Below, one piece after another: positions 1 to 11,339 of a stretch of 64,000 nucleotides of DNA. Below the pieces are notes generated by a model, which did not search any database, was not told where the DNA came from, and saw only the letters and a program-made list of their open reading frames with translations. The stretch comes from Ectobius pallidus (taxonomy: Eukaryota; Arthropoda; Insecta; Blattodea; Ectobiidae). Position numbers and translations under genes: made by a program. The stretch covers positions 198,300,174 through 198,364,173 of the forward strand of contig CAXKWD010000003.1 of the NCBI GenBank assembly GCA_964059195.1. Direction: 5' to 3'. Positions within the stretch are counted from its first letter, which is position 1; each line of letters opens with the position of its first letter.

Positions 1-466
1 TGTAGGTACATAGCCTGTGTATCTATAATTTAATTTGTGTCTGGGCTGATACATAAAAAAAAAAAAGAAGAAAAGAGGAAGCGTATTGATGATGGCGCCC
101 GTTAATATAAATTTTCATCAATATTATCAAGACTGGGTAAATTGTTAAAAGAAAGAGAAAGTAGACTGAGAGTAGGAAATTTGCAATCACCCGGTGTCAA
201 AGGTAGTTGTACTGAGTGTTGGAATGTGGACTATGCAGGCAGTGTTATGATGACACGACAGGTGCATGAGTGACCTTGTTTTGTAGGAGTTCAGTAAACT
301 TATGTACTACGATTGAGAATAATCACATGTTAGTCGTCACAGATTTTGGCGAAGAATTTTGGCGAAGATTTAATCCAAGAAGTTAAGGAACTTTATAGCA
401 TAAAGTAAGAAAAGCCCGTCACAATACATGTTTGGCCAACTCGTACGTGAAACTATATAAGAATTA
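1..466. other. AT-rich intergenic DNA
   Basis: No gene, repeat boundary or RNA gene is recognised here. There is a short A-run near position 55 and otherwise unstructured AT-rich sequence up to the foldback. Confidence 0.5.
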
Positions 467-755
467 TATATAATGGTCTCTCGGGCTTCCAACCGGGTTA
501 AAGTATGGTTTATTTCCGAGCTTTCGGCTGCTGTCAGCTCTGCAGCCATCTTCTGGGAGAGAAGTACGCTAGTTCTGTGTCTGGCTCCTTTTTATAGTTG
601 GTCGCTCTCTGCAAACTCCACCAGCTATAAAAAGGAGCCAGACACAGAACTAGCGTACTTCTCTCCCAGAAGATGGCTGCAGAGCTGACAGCAGCCGAAA
701 GCTCGGAAATAAACCATACTTTAACCCGGTTGGAAGCCCGAGAGACCATTATATA
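467..755. repeat. Foldback element with near-perfect 130-bp arms
   Basis: The left arm (467-597) is almost exactly the reverse complement of the right arm (625-755). About 27 nt separate them, and part of that can also pair. The outer ends read TATATAATGG, so the structure sits in a TA-rich target. Open reading frames on both strands translate to the same peptide only because the arms are palindromic, so they are not genes. The arm shares the motifs CTTCCAACCGGGT, AGCTTTCGG and CCATCTTCTGGGAGA with the inverted duplication at 4687-5932, so both belong to one repeat family. The family is not one I can name. A transcript across it would form a long double-stranded hairpin. Confidence 0.9.
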
Positions 756-1092
756 CAGTATAACCAACGCCGGGAAAGTCTCAAGTCTTTTATATAAGAA
801 TTGCTTTTCGGTACAGCCAGTAGTTTCTGAGAAAAGGTACATTACAAACAATTTAATGTAGCACAAGTTAGGAGAGCCGGAAGCCCGTCTTAAACACAAG
901 TATATTTTCAGAGTTAAGATTTCATCGGAAAGTGATCACAAGGCATGTTTACTAGTGGGAAATAACATGCGGTTCGCAACATATAGGAGAGTATTCTGCT
1001 CACAGATACTTTCTTATAGAAAAGTAATATTTTATAATATATTACAAATGTAGTACTAATTTTGTATTTTATTTACCGGTACTCCTTATTAG
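756..1092. other. Intergenic, nothing recognised
   Basis: This stretch lies between the foldback and the SINE. I see no coding or repeat signature. Confidence 0.4.
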
Positions 1093-1433
1093 CTAAAGGT
1101 AAAGTGATCCCTATATAGGCCATGGAGGCCCAGAGGGCTCCAGGAGGTTGAGGCTTCCAGATTTTGGACATTCGGCACATGAAGGTGGTAAGGTTGTCAG
1201 CCTTACGCACCGGCCGCCTTTACCCCCAGGATTGCTCCTGGTACTCATTTCCGTTAGAGGCTGAGTCGACCCCAGGGCCATTTCCGTTAGAGGCTGAGTC
1301 GACCCCAGGGCCATAGTGCCACCAGAAGGATTAGGCCAATTAAAAAAATCTCAACGACCTAATCGGGAATCGAACCCACGACCTTCCGGTTTGTAGCGCA
1401 ACACCTAAACATACGCTACGGCGTACCCCATTT
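1093..1433 (-). mobile_element. tRNA-derived SINE (copy 1)
   Basis: Read on the minus strand, a tRNA-like head at about 1433-1370 ends in a polymerase III B box, GGGTTCGATTCCCG. A body follows that continues to about 1093. The body resembles the element at 11010-11330, sharing CTAACGGAAATG-like, CCAAAATCTGGAAGCCTC-like and TATAGGGATCACTTTACC-like segments. A 33-bp stretch of the body (about 1245-1311) is present twice in tandem. Being tRNA-headed with an unrelated body identifies it as a SINE; I cannot assign a family name. Confidence 0.8.
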
Positions 1434-1963
1434 AGTCCTTATTACATGCTTTTTATTGCTGCTGTACAGTAAACTGATGACAATTTTGGTTTATCCGTGA
1501 TCTTTACTACTACGGGAGAAAGCTGTTGTATACAGGTCACATCAGTGCATAGCTTAGAATCCCAGTGAACACCTTAATAATTAAGTAATTAACCTTCCGC
1601 AAGGTGGATGTAGTGCACGATCAACCATCTTTAGCCCCAGGGCAAAACAGACTAGATTCGAATAACAATAAATACATTAAAAACTTTCCAAGTCTTAATT
1701 ACACATTTTAAAAGTGTAACACACGAACATCTTTATGGTATGTTTCCTCAGAATTCATGCGAGTTCGGGCGGAAGTCTATTTAGGGCCAATAAAACCGAG
1801 GTATCCACGAGAGGTCAAGTGAGGTCTGTGCCGCAAATTATGATATTAATAAAACACTTGTAAGAGGTGTGAACAAGTCTGTCAGTGCAGGAAATTGCTC
1901 TTTACTTTATTAACGCGGCTATCATATGCCAGCAAACACGACATAGAATAAAACAGCTTACCT
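1434..1963. other. Intergenic, nothing recognised
   Basis: No recognisable coding, RNA or repeat feature was found in this stretch. Confidence 0.4.
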
Positions 1964-2179
1964 TCAATTACTGCTGTAGGTTTTCTCGGGATATTCCTCA
2001 TCTGTGAGACAAATGTCGGGTAACTTTAGGCCCTCACGGTCGCCGGATATCATTTCGCTGTCATTAACATCTTCATTCCTACCGCGCGATGTTTGGAGTT
2101 GTTTCTTTGTGCGAAGGGTGTGTCTCGTCCTATGTGTTCGTGTTGTCTCCGGAGATGGCCCCGGCATTGGGCATATCAC
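1964..2179 (-). other. Unrecognised acidic ORF, possible exon
   Basis: This 71-codon minus-strand frame lies in a locally GC-richer patch and ends in an acidic segment containing DVNDSEMISGDREGLKLPD. Just past its stop, at about 1960-1950, the sequence GAAGGTAAGC resembles a splice donor. An acceptor-like CCTCCCAG lies just upstream of the ATG. The reading frame does not line up cleanly with both splice signals. It could be an old exon, a transposon fragment, or chance. Confidence 0.2.
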
Positions 2180-2410
2180 TCATCCTGGGAGGCCGTCCTT
2201 GTTCTTATCTGGCAAAAGAAAGTATGAGTGTGATCCAAAGGTAATCCCCCTTCTGACAGGCCGCGGTCCTGTAAGGCCCAGGCGACGTGGGCCTACTGAT
2301 TCCCCAATAACAATTATCTCTTAAAAGAACTCAATCTTTGAATGTCCAATGTGCACTGTGTGACATAATTTAATACTTTTGTAATAGTAAAAAGAAGTGT
2401 TTGCCTTTTT

Positions 2411-2705
2411 GCCTGTCTTTCTTTCTGTCTGTCTGTCTATCTGTCTGTGCGCGATGCCCAGCGAAATCTACTGAACGCAGAGATCTGAAATTTTAAAAGT
2501 AGATGGATTGAAGAGTGGGCGAATGTACCTCGAAGCCGGATTTTTAATTTTCGCTTTCATTCGCGAGTTATAAGTAAATAGCTATCAGAAAAAGTGCATT
2601 TTTTTGCGCTTTCGAATCATCACTTTTCAGTAATATCTTCAATTGTCAAATCAATTGCATGTGGCTTTGCCTATTTTTGCCATACCTTGGAAATAAAAGA
2701 ATTGT
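2411..2705 (+). repeat. Dispersed repeat R2, copy 1
   Basis: A CTGT-rich microsatellite is followed by a block containing GCCCAGCGAAATCTACTGAA, CGCAGAGATCTGAAATTTT and CGCGAGTTATAAGT-like text. The same ordered block occurs at 51884-52150 on this strand and at 32830-33112 on the other strand. No protein is encoded. A GCAGGCGAAGCTGCG motif at about 3811-3825 resembles the GCAGCTTCGCCCGCG motif at 14319-14333 and the similar one near 42150. It may mark the far end of this kind of repeat. Confidence 0.75.
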
Positions 2706-4686
2706 TTCATTTTGTAACCCACCGTGGTCCATTAATTTGTTTATAATGCCAAGGACCGCAGACATTTGAAATTTTCAACATAGACGGAAGAGGGATAATG
2801 AATATAGGCCTAAATGGACAAACATTGATCGATATTTGGACGGAACTCACTATGCAGAGGTTTTCTGGGCCAGAGAACTCTAATATACTTAGTCTTTTTC
2901 CCCGGCGGCGCTTTTTATTCGAGAAATGTACTCTAAAGCCGGAATTTTAGCTGTTTCTTTATAATTATTAATCTTTTAGTTTACTGATGATTCACGTGTA
3001 AGTGTTATTGAATATAATGTTTTAATTATGTTGCTCTTAAATTCAGTAGCGACTCCTGGTTTTTTAGTTGTGTAGGATGGTGTGGAGAGAGCGAATTAAC
3101 CCATTCACTGCTATTGACGTACATATGCGTCGCCGTAAAAAATACATAAAGGGCTAAAGGCTGAGATGTAAATTTAATACAATAATGCTTTATCCTAAAA
3201 TATGAAAATATTTAACCACGTATGAAAACTGTCGTTTGCGGAAATCAGCTATTCCGCTATAATTTTCATAGTTGATATCAAACTTGATATTACTCCAGGA
3301 ATACTTATATTGAAATATAAACAGCACTGTAAAGTTTAATAATAGCTAGGCCTGTAATATATACCAAGAAATGAAATAAATAAATAAATATTAATAAAAA
3401 TATGATCACTCCCCTCTTAGAAAACAAGCTATCGAACGTGAGGAACACAAAACACATGTGATGAAGGACTGTAAGACGTCCTCAACTTCTTCCATATGAA
3501 ACTGGCTTCTCACAACACTTCCCTTCCCCGCCTCCCCCTTCACATGCCCTAGAGATCTAACAACGATATGGACTGCGTAACACCAACACTGAGGACATCC
3601 TCGCAAATACCAACCTGCTCAAAACAGAACCGCTAACTTCCTTCCCGAGTGCTCTACAATAACGCTGTTTTGTCATTTTATTGTTTTAATTTTGACAATG
3701 AATGCTAGTAAACATTTATGTAGATGAATTATGAAGTGTAGGATGATCCTCACATCCTATATGGAATAATCGCCACTGCTTAAATTTTAATTTCTGAATT
3801 AACTACCGCAGGCGAAGCTGCGTTCACCTGCTAGTAGTTTCAATAAGTTTCATGGTTCATTAATTAGGCCCATTCAGATTTCAGTGCCTAGACACTTGGT
3901 GACAGTCCCATGTCTGTAAGACTTGATTACATGCCTATGTGTCGGTACACATTCGCCGTTTATTAACCACAAGAAGCAATATATTCAAATTTGTCTGCTG
4001 AAAACTGCCTTGAATCCACTGATTGCAACAAATCTTAACTTATTTCATTAATTTGTAGCTGCTTCCTTCATCATTGTCCTGAATGGTGGATTTCAATTAA
4101 AGGAAATCCAACATTTTCAAGCTAAGAGAATCGTTTTTTCTAATACCTCTTCACTATATTTGTTAGTTCGTGGATACTATGAAATAAGTAAATTCAGATC
4201 ATATTGTGCATTTTATAATTGCTACATTTAGAAAACTTAATCACAATGGAGTCTGCTGTATTATTTATAGTTTAGTGGCTTAGACTGGGACAATTAATTG
4301 CTGCAATTGTCAGCTGAATGCTTGTACTTTATTATGAATAGCATTGCTAACGTTTTGATGGCTTATAAATCAAATCATTGGTCAAGGTCATTTCCATGTT
4401 TGGAACCCGCCTTCATGAGGAGCATCCACCTCCTCAGCTGTCCTCATTTCCGCGTTCTAATTTACCACACTTCCTAGACCTAACAAGTTTAACTGTTTCA
4501 ATTAAACTCAAAATTTATTCGACAGTTATTTTAGTTTAAAATTAGGCCTACTGATACGTAGCCTGTTATTTGAAGTAAGAAAGAAACATTTACATGAGCA
4601 TTTTTAAGTTTTTTTTTAATAGACCTACACAAATCATAATCATAAAAAGTAAAAACATTTCGGCAAAGAAATAATACTTTTGACAT
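2706..4686. other. Intergenic, mostly unassigned
   Basis: This stretch has no recognisable gene. It holds AT-rich sequence and an R2-like terminal motif near 3811-3825. The minus-strand frame at 3406-3606 shows no domain. Confidence 0.4.
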
Positions 4687-4930
4687 TCAAAACTCATTAC
4701 AAATTCTCGAAATGTCCTCCTCTTCCTTCTAGACATGCATGCACTCGTCGAATCATGGACTGTCGCACCCTTTCAAATACCCCGGAATTGTGTCGAATGG
4801 TTTCGCAGGCTTCCATGACACGTCGATGAAAAGGATTATGGGACATATCTTCATATGAACTTTTTTTCCTTCTTTTGATGTAAGGAACCCATGCCCGAAG
4901 TTTGTAAAAGTATTTTTGAAACACCTGTAT
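4687..4930 (-). mobile_element. Truncated mariner-type MITE (inverted copy)
   Basis: On the minus strand the sequence starts with ATACAGGTGTTTCAAAAATA and decodes to a short frame ending in RVHACLEGRGGHFENL. This resembles the C-terminal tail of Tc1/mariner-superfamily transposases (a GGHFEHL-like end). Only about 80 codons remain and no catalytic residue is present. It is the mirror copy of the element starting at 5693. Confidence 0.65.
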
Positions 4931-5932
4931 CGTGAGCATAGGTGAAAATGCTTAACAAATATATAGGTATATTATTGTTTCTCGGGCTTCCAACCGGGTG
5001 AGTTGGATGTTTGTTTCCAAGCTTTCGGCAACAATCTCTGCTGCCATCTTCTGGGAGAAGCGAGCTGGATGGGTCTAACTCAAGATCTCGTGACAGGTTG
5101 TCATGCAGGAAGGAACTTTAACAAACACTGCCCTTGTCAATATGTAATCTTATAGAAGAGTGGAAAAAATAAAAGATCCCACCGTTGGCAAAATTGCAGC
5201 AAAACATTGTTGAACCTTTATCGGTTTTTAACACCTATATATTTGTGACTTCAGGCTTTCCCGGTGTTGAAAATATATTATAATACTGTATATATATTTA
5301 TTTATACATAATATATTATTGTTTCTCGGGCGTCCAAGCCTGGAAGCCAATATTGGCAACTCTATGTCCCCAATAAATTATTGGTCCCATAAAGGCCGAT
5401 TCCACATTCAACATTATTAAATTCTATTTTTCCTTCTCGACCTATCAGAACTCTCCATTTAATGAATGCACTCTCTAGTTTTCCTATTGACCCACCACCC
5501 ATTCTATTATATCCAGTCTTTTCCTATATAAGAACAGCTTTTTCCCCATCCAGCTCACTTCTCCCTGAAGATGGCAGCAGAGATTGTTGCCGAAAGCTTG
5601 GAAACAAACATCCAACTCACCCGGTTGGAAGCCCGAGAAACAATAATATACCTATATATTTGTTAAAATAGGATTTTCACCTATGCTCACTATACAGGGT
5701 GTTTCAAAAATACTTTTACAAACTTCGGGCATCGGTTCCTTACATCAAAAGAAGGAAAAAAAGTTCATATGAAGATATGTCCCATAATCATTTTCATCGA
5801 CGTGTCATGGAAGCCTGCGAAACCACTCGACACCATCCCGGAGTGTTTGAAAGGATGCGACAGTCTGATTCGACGAGTGCATGCATGTCTAGAAGGAAGA
5901 GGAGGACATTTCGAGCATTTGTTATGAGTTTT
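4687..5932. repeat. 1.2-kb inverted duplication, arms ~390 bp
   Basis: The left arm (about 4687-5074) is the reverse complement of the right arm (about 5545-5932), with small indels and a spacer of about 470 bp. Each arm is composite. The outer part is a mariner-like terminal fragment and the inner part is the CTTCCAACCGGGT/AAGCTTTCGG unit also found in the foldback at 467-755. Both junctions share GTGAGCATAGGTGAAAAT next to the mariner-like end. The two modules were therefore joined before the inverted duplication formed. Confidence 0.88.
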
Positions 5933-6088
5933 GTGTGTTGACGTGTTATGAGTGTACCAATGTGTTGAACAGTTCCCAACGAGAAAACAAAGATTATGGG
6001 ACCTATGTTCATATGATCTTTTTTTCTTCTTTTTTGTGTAAGAAACCGATGCCTGAAGCTTCTAAAAGTATTTTTGAAACTCTCTGTA
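5693..6088 (+). mobile_element. Mariner-type non-autonomous element, TA target
   Basis: The left end TACAGGGTGTTTCAAAAATA and the right end (reverse complement TACAGAGAGTTTCAAAAATA) are about 90-bp imperfect terminal inverted repeats, each bordered by TA. Subterminal blocks containing GGCATCGGTT and TCATATGAA also match in inverted orientation. The interior carries a frame resembling the transposase C-terminal tail, broken by a stop after DSTSACMSRRKR. The TA target and the tail place it in the Tc1/mariner superfamily. It is about 400 bp and cannot encode a transposase. Confidence 0.8.
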
Positions 6089-6334
6089 TAAAACAATAAA
6101 TACCTACCCTACTCTAAAAACGTAACTTATCTTATTGTAGTCTGACATATCTAAGTAACATAAATTACTAGTCCAGAATATAAAACTTACGTACAAGCAA
6201 TAAGTTAGTCAGAGATACTTTTAACATTTCAAAACTTAAAAATGTGCTTAAAAATAAAAGTCTTGTGCTAAAATGCCTGTACTGTACTACGGGTTTCGAC
6301 GATAATTCGTTATCTTCAGGTAAATTGTCTTCAT

Positions 6335-6540
6335 TAATGTAGATAACGTGCCAAGCTGTGCAACGCGAAACGTTTCAACGACAATGACGTTGTGAAAGAA
6401 AGAAATGCAGACATGACTTTCATCACAGGCGGTAGCATTCATTGACGAAGTCATACAAAATCTGGTTTTCCGTTACGACAAGTACCTGAATGACGGTGGT
6501 GACTATGTGAGAAGTAGCGTAAGGTGTACCATGTAAATTA
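6335..6540 (+). pseudogene. Mariner transposase C-terminal remnant 1
   Basis: This is a fragment of the same sequence as 7010-7170, containing the block that reads AACGTTTCAACGACAATGA, followed by ACTTTCATCACAGGCGGTA. In translation it gives the transposase tail LVFRYDKYLNDGGDY. Stops and frameshifts interrupt it. It lies just upstream of a longer copy of the same region in the same orientation. Confidence 0.65.
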
Positions 6541-6845
6541 TTTGTGGTCTTTATGACCCCAGTGGTACTCAGTGTAACAAAAACAACATAGCACTAGGAA
6601 GGTTAAACAATAGTTTACATGGGTAAGTAAAACGTTTCATTGGTCCTTCGCAAACTGGCTCAGAGACCACCCAGAATTGTTTCGCAAACGGACTGTGTAA
6701 TTATTTGTTAACATTTCATATTTCTTTTAACATTTCACATACTTGCTTTCCGGGAAAGTTTGGTTCTTGAAGAGAATTTGACTCTCATGAAATGAAAGTA
6801 TTAACCTCGAAGTTACATCGTGATTATAATTACGATACGTGTGAT

Positions 6846-7170
6846 GTGTTTAAACAATTGGATGAACCAAAATAATGCAACGCCTAAGCAAACTCAAGAT
6901 CTGATCGCATCATTTGGCTGGGAACAATTCGACCACCCTCCCTATAGTCCGGATTTGGTACCAAGCTATTTTCATCTATTTCCTCATCTGAAGAAATTCC
7001 TTGGTGGAAAACATTTCAACGACAATGATGTGAAACGAAATGCAGACGTGGCTTTCATCACAGGCGGCATCATTAATTGACGAAGGCATACAAAAACTGG
7101 TTTTCCGTTAACGACAAGTGCCTGAATGACGGTGGTGACTATGTGGAGAAGTAGCGTAAGGTGTAAGGTA
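6846..7170 (+). pseudogene. Mariner transposase C-terminal remnant 2
   Basis: The frame contains GWEQFDHPPYSPDLVPSYFH, the mariner signature around the third catalytic Asp (YSPDLxPxD). Here the last Asp is replaced by Tyr, so the catalytic triad is broken. It continues through HLKKFLGGKHFNDNDVKRNA. A frame change then leads into the tail LVFR...LNDGGDYVEK. The HDNARPH block is absent, so the fragment is 5'-truncated. It is an inactive mariner remnant. Confidence 0.85.
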
Positions 7171-7189
7171 ATGAATGATAATAAAGTAG

Positions 7190-8353
7190 CCTATTTGGAA
7201 AATAATGTTCTGTTATTTTTTTAAACACTATCGGTACTTACTTTAAAACCACGCCTTGTACATGTTGTATATCCTTAAATAGCAAGTGTATAGATGATTT
7301 GTTACAAAACAAGCAGACAGAATAAGGCAATGTTTATCATTACTACTGTATTGGCAATTACCCTGTGAGTATGTGCTTATTCTCCGCGACTACTTCATTA
7401 TAAATAGGCCGAAAACGCCTCAAGTCATAGTCCCCACAATTTTATTGATAGGCCTATAAATACAAATAAATAATAATTCCTCGCAGTCAGATATATTAAA
7501 AGTCTCTAACATGCCAGTTTAGCTTGGGAGCTTTAAGGAGTGATTTAATGGCAGGAACAGATTTGCACTTGCTGCTGTTTGGAGGATAGCTGGTTACACA
7601 AGGTCAGGACCCTCTGGGGCCCACTGGACGCCCCCGCACCCCAGCGCGACGCTCGCTGGCGCCACACTCGCTGCTAATCCCCTCAAGGGCATTCCAATGT
7701 AACGGGTTTCAATTATGCAAATTTAATCCCAGAGAGAGATATTAAGAACTGGAAATTACCCAGTCAGAGCAAGATGGCGATATTGCGCATGATACTGTTT
7801 GCTCTCCATTTGTTACAAAAGACATTTTTCTCTATGTTTAATCATTAAGATGTCTACCAATTTTCAATTGTGATCTAGGTTATTCCTAGGCAAATCCGAG
7901 TGAGGTTTTCGCAGGGTTTCCCTCACTCTTAGGTGAATGCCGGATTGGACTCATTCCCTTCTATTCCTTGTGAAGCACAAACACCATTGTATAAATGCAA
8001 TTCGAGAATATCTAAATAGATCTAGTGTTCATAAGGACAAAACGGGATGAAAGAATCTCCGAAAATAGGCCTACACGAATCGTCACAATACCGTACTCAC
8101 GAAATGGATAGCTACAATAGTAGATCCGGACATTAACAACAACTTTTGGCAAAAGTGACCGGAAATATAGTCCATTAGGCTGAGGTACTCCGGGGGTGAA
8201 GGGCGGGCACCCCCCCCCAAAGGCAATGCAATGTTCCAACTAATGAATTTACTATGTAATTTTAACATTTCAGATGTTCATATACCGTACTGTATATAAC
8301 TAGGATGTACAATAAAGTATAAATTATTATAGAATCAAAGTTATTAAATTAAT
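7190..8353. other. Intergenic, nothing recognised
   Basis: The stretch includes a GC-richer patch at 7600-7690 and a G/C homopolymer patch at 8188-8218. Neither has a recognisable domain. Confidence 0.4.
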
Positions 8354-8862
8354 AAAATCAGGTAAACTAATGCAGGCCCTGATAAAGTGCCAGAATGCTT
8401 TTGTTTAATCAGTAATTTGCAAAACATAAGTTTTTTTTTTTTAATCGAATTCCGAGTTAAGCTCCAGATCGATTCAATAAGCAGGGCTTACGGAAGAACA
8501 AAGGTCTAGTTTATAAGCTTGTGAAGTAATATGTGGGTAGTGTTATTCGTCAAAGCTAATTGTATTGCAATTTTCAAAGCCGTATAGGCTATGAACACTG
8601 TAAAACAATTTGTCGTTTGATAAATTCTTTCTAATATATTATCTTAAAATAGGCACTAAATTGGGGTTTTCTCCGTACCGGTCAACCGATTTGTTTCAAC
8701 ATCAATAGGCTTCTTCCCATGGATGATATAAATGCATATATTAAATTTCATGAAAATCCGATAAAGCGTATTTGAGTTATCACGCGTACGGATACATGAC
8801 AGACAGACAGACATTTTCCCGTCCCCCATACAATCCCAAAAAGTACCATGCTGGCACTTAAT
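8354..8862 (-). repeat. Dispersed repeat R1, copy A (short)
   Basis: This copy has both ends of the R1 family: AAATCAGGTAAACT at the left and the terminal block ...TACCATGCTGGCACTTAAT at the right, on the minus strand. Only one of the internal ~150-bp units survives (8650-8800). The GACA-type microsatellite lies beside it at 8800-8820. No protein is encoded. See copy B at 14442 for the full structure. Confidence 0.85.
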
Positions 8863-8911
8863 AAACACGAGCTACTCATATTCGCGACCTTCCTCTTCAA
8901 GAATCGCTACT

Positions 8912-9595
8912 ATGCGTGACGAAGACACTCAAAGAACAATTTGGAACAGGGGCAAACAGCCAGAAGCTGTCTGTGTAAAATTATCGAGGGTTACCTATTT
9001 AATAACTAAATTAAAATTATACACCAATATTGACCTGGTCATTAAGGCATACTATGCCTTCTTTCATATTCACTTGCAATATGGTATATTGCTATGGGGA
9101 AATTCTGCTGGTGCCAGAAAAGTTTTTCTCTGGCAAAAAAAGTTCATAAGAGTAACAAAGGGCATCAAAAATACTGAATCTTGCAAACCCCATTTTATTG
9201 AAATGAACATTATGACCTTGACTAGTCTTTACATATTACATGTGCTACAGTTTGTCAAAGATAATTATGATGATTTTAATATTAGTTCAGATAAACATAA
9301 ATACGAAACAAGAAATAAAAACAATTTAGTCCCTAATTTTACAAGATTGAATAAAAGTCAGGATAGTTTTAAGCATGTTGGAATTAAACTTTTTAATAAA
9401 CTCCCACTAAATGCTAGAAATGTTAATTCTAAAAGATTTAAAACAGTAATTAAGCAATGGCTAAAAAGCAAGGCATTTTACACTATACAGGAGTTCGATG
9501 AGACAAATCTGGATGATCTGGTGTTTTAATAGTTTTAGAATTTTTACACTGATGATGTCTATTGCTTTGTATAAGTTTAATGACAGATAAATAAA

Positions 9596-9636
<41 letters not shown>

Positions 9637-9640
9637 GAAT
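8912..9640 (+). pseudogene. 5'-truncated non-LTR retrotransposon, RT C-terminus and 3' end
   Basis: A 205-codon frame (8912-9529) matches the region after the reverse transcriptase palm in jockey/CR1-type elements. It has YYAFFHIHLQYGILLWGNSA, then IEMNIMTLTSLYILHVLQF, then KHKYETRNKNNLV. The polymerase motif with YxDD lies upstream and is missing, as expected of a 5'-truncated insertion. About 65 bp of 3' UTR follows and the element ends in an (ATT)n tail at 9597-9637, typical of LINEs with microsatellite tails. The frame is open throughout, so the copy may be fairly young. Confidence 0.88.
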
Positions 9641-9990
9641 CGGGAAATTTGAAATAAAAATGATGGAAACACATGCTAACACAAGCAATGGACCTGAACC
9701 ACTGAAAAGTTAAAATTGCTAATGAAGAAAAAGTGACCAAGAAAAGGGCGATGAAAGGTAATCAGAGGGGTGGCTTACTATTCCGGGGGATATAGGGTGG
9801 GCACTAGAAACAAAGAAGGGAGACTTGGGGAATATGTTTATATTGATTCTAAAACTATTCAACTGACGAAACGTAGAAAAAGAACTATTTTGTTGTTGAA
9901 GGTCGTATTTGCTTTTGTATGAACACAGTTGTATTATTAAGGAGATGCACTCAGTAAACGGTTGATAAATGGCATTTACTTTCTGGTTTA
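9641..9990. other. Intergenic, nothing recognised
   Basis: No recognisable element was found between the LINE tail and the hAT insertion. Confidence 0.4.
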
Positions 9991-9998
9991 TTAATCAC

Positions 9999-10640
9999 TA
10001 GGGCAAGGCATTTGATGATTTTGCATCTTTTTTATATGAACGTTAAAAGATAGCTCGAATATATATAAATGTGTATCATGAAATAATTTATTAAATAAGA
10101 GCAGTTTGTTTTTGCATTTTTTGCTTTATTTTGCATATTTCGTCGTTTTTCCACAGATAGGTAATTTTTTGGTAATTTTAGGTCATTTTCTGCATTTTTA
10201 GGTCATTTTCGGCAATTTAGGTCATGTTTCAATGGAGGTAGAGATGAGCTTTTCCATGTACAAATTGTTACATTCAGACAACAGATATTCGTCTTTATTT
10301 TAGAATCTCTGCCAGGTGTTCATAGTTCATTTTAATTCAGGTTTATTGTAAACACCACAGCAGTTTGTCTTGTGGTGCCCAAGTAGTATAGATTTACTTA
10401 CTTTTTTAGTAATGAAATAAGTGTGTTTTATATTGTAAATTCATATATATAACGCACTGTCATCTGTCAAATTGCTTTTAGCAATTCATTACTTTAAAAA
10501 AACCAAGTATAAGTAAAGATGAGCAATTTATTGGTCATTTTTTTAAATTCTGTGTCATTTTTTCACTATTTTTAGATCATAAATGCATTTTTTATTTTGC
10601 ATTTTTTCACTATTTTATGGTCATTAAATGCCTTGCCCTA
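9999..10640 (+). mobile_element. hAT-type element, family TAGGGCAAGG (copy 1)
   Basis: The termini are TAGGGCAAGGCATTT and AAATGCCTTGCCCTA. An exact 8-bp target duplication TTAATCAC lies at 9991-9998 and 10641-10648. Eight-bp duplications and TAGGG ends are hAT hallmarks. The interior holds a decayed C-terminal dimerisation segment (near 10230-10310) also seen in the copy at 18825-19563. The interior is rich in TAGGTCATTTT-like repeats. At 642 bp it is non-autonomous. Confidence 0.93.
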
Positions 10641-10648
10641 TTAATCAC

Positions 10649-11009
10649 TTATCTGACATGCATACTGCATGCCCGGAGCTTCGAAACTTTCTGGGAAGGC
10701 GAAGTTAGTTACACTTATTTTCCTGGGGCAAAATGACACGTACTAGACCATCTAGGACTCAGGACCCATGGTTTATAAACCATCGTGCCAGGATTTTGAC
10801 GTCAACCTAAGCAGCTGGGTTTAAACCCGTGAATCAAGGATCTAGAGGTGGGCATGCTTTTAAAAACTTAGAAACATTCATGTTCCTTGTCGTTTTTTTC
10901 AGTCTTGTTTCAATTTGAATTTGAACTATTTCTTCGAAAGAGATATTTGATGATCCTTTACGAAAACTAAATATTTGTTTATACTTCTGGTCTGTATATC
11001 CAGCACACC
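10649..11009. other. Intergenic, nothing recognised
   Basis: No coding or repeat signature was recognised. Confidence 0.4.
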
Positions 11010-11330
11010 CCAAACTGGACCACGCGTATATGTCTGTGTATGCTCGAGGTAGCTAATTTCGGGATTCGCCCTTGTACTTCCTTGAGGCCCTTGTCTACAA
11101 ACAAAAAAGTCGTGGGTTCGATTAGCGATGAGGCCACTGGGATTTTTCACTTTACACTGAGTTCGACCCAGCTTCCAACAGAAATGAGTGCCAGAAGGAA
11201 TCCAGCAGCTAATGGTAGCTTACCACCTCTATGTGACGATTGTCTAAACATCCGGAAGCCTCAATGGCCAGGAGAAATAATTACCATAATACCTGCATAT
11301 AGGGAGCATTTTACTTACATGATATGGTAG
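11010..11330 (+). mobile_element. tRNA-derived SINE (copy 2)
   Basis: A degenerate tRNA-like head ends in GTCGTGGGTTCGATT (about 11110-11125), the polymerase III B box. The body that follows aligns with the SINE at 1093-1433: TGAGTTCGACCCAGC, ACAGAAATGAG, CCACCTCTATGTG and ATAGGGAGCATTTTACTT occur in the same order. Numerous substitutions indicate an old copy. A second B-box-like GGTTCTGGGTTCG follows at about 11358. Confidence 0.7.
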
Positions 11331-11339
11331 TCACAACTT

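Noticed and set aside
473..899. Overlapping ORFs on both strands giving the same peptide
   Set aside because: They are a direct consequence of the palindrome at 467-755 and show no domain.
3095..3130. TTAACCCATTCACTGC resembling a piggyBac-like left end
   Set aside because: No matching right end ending in GGG-TTAA was found nearby.
9461..9740. Frames with Asn or Ile runs
   Set aside because: They translate the (ATT)n tail of the LINE, not a gene.
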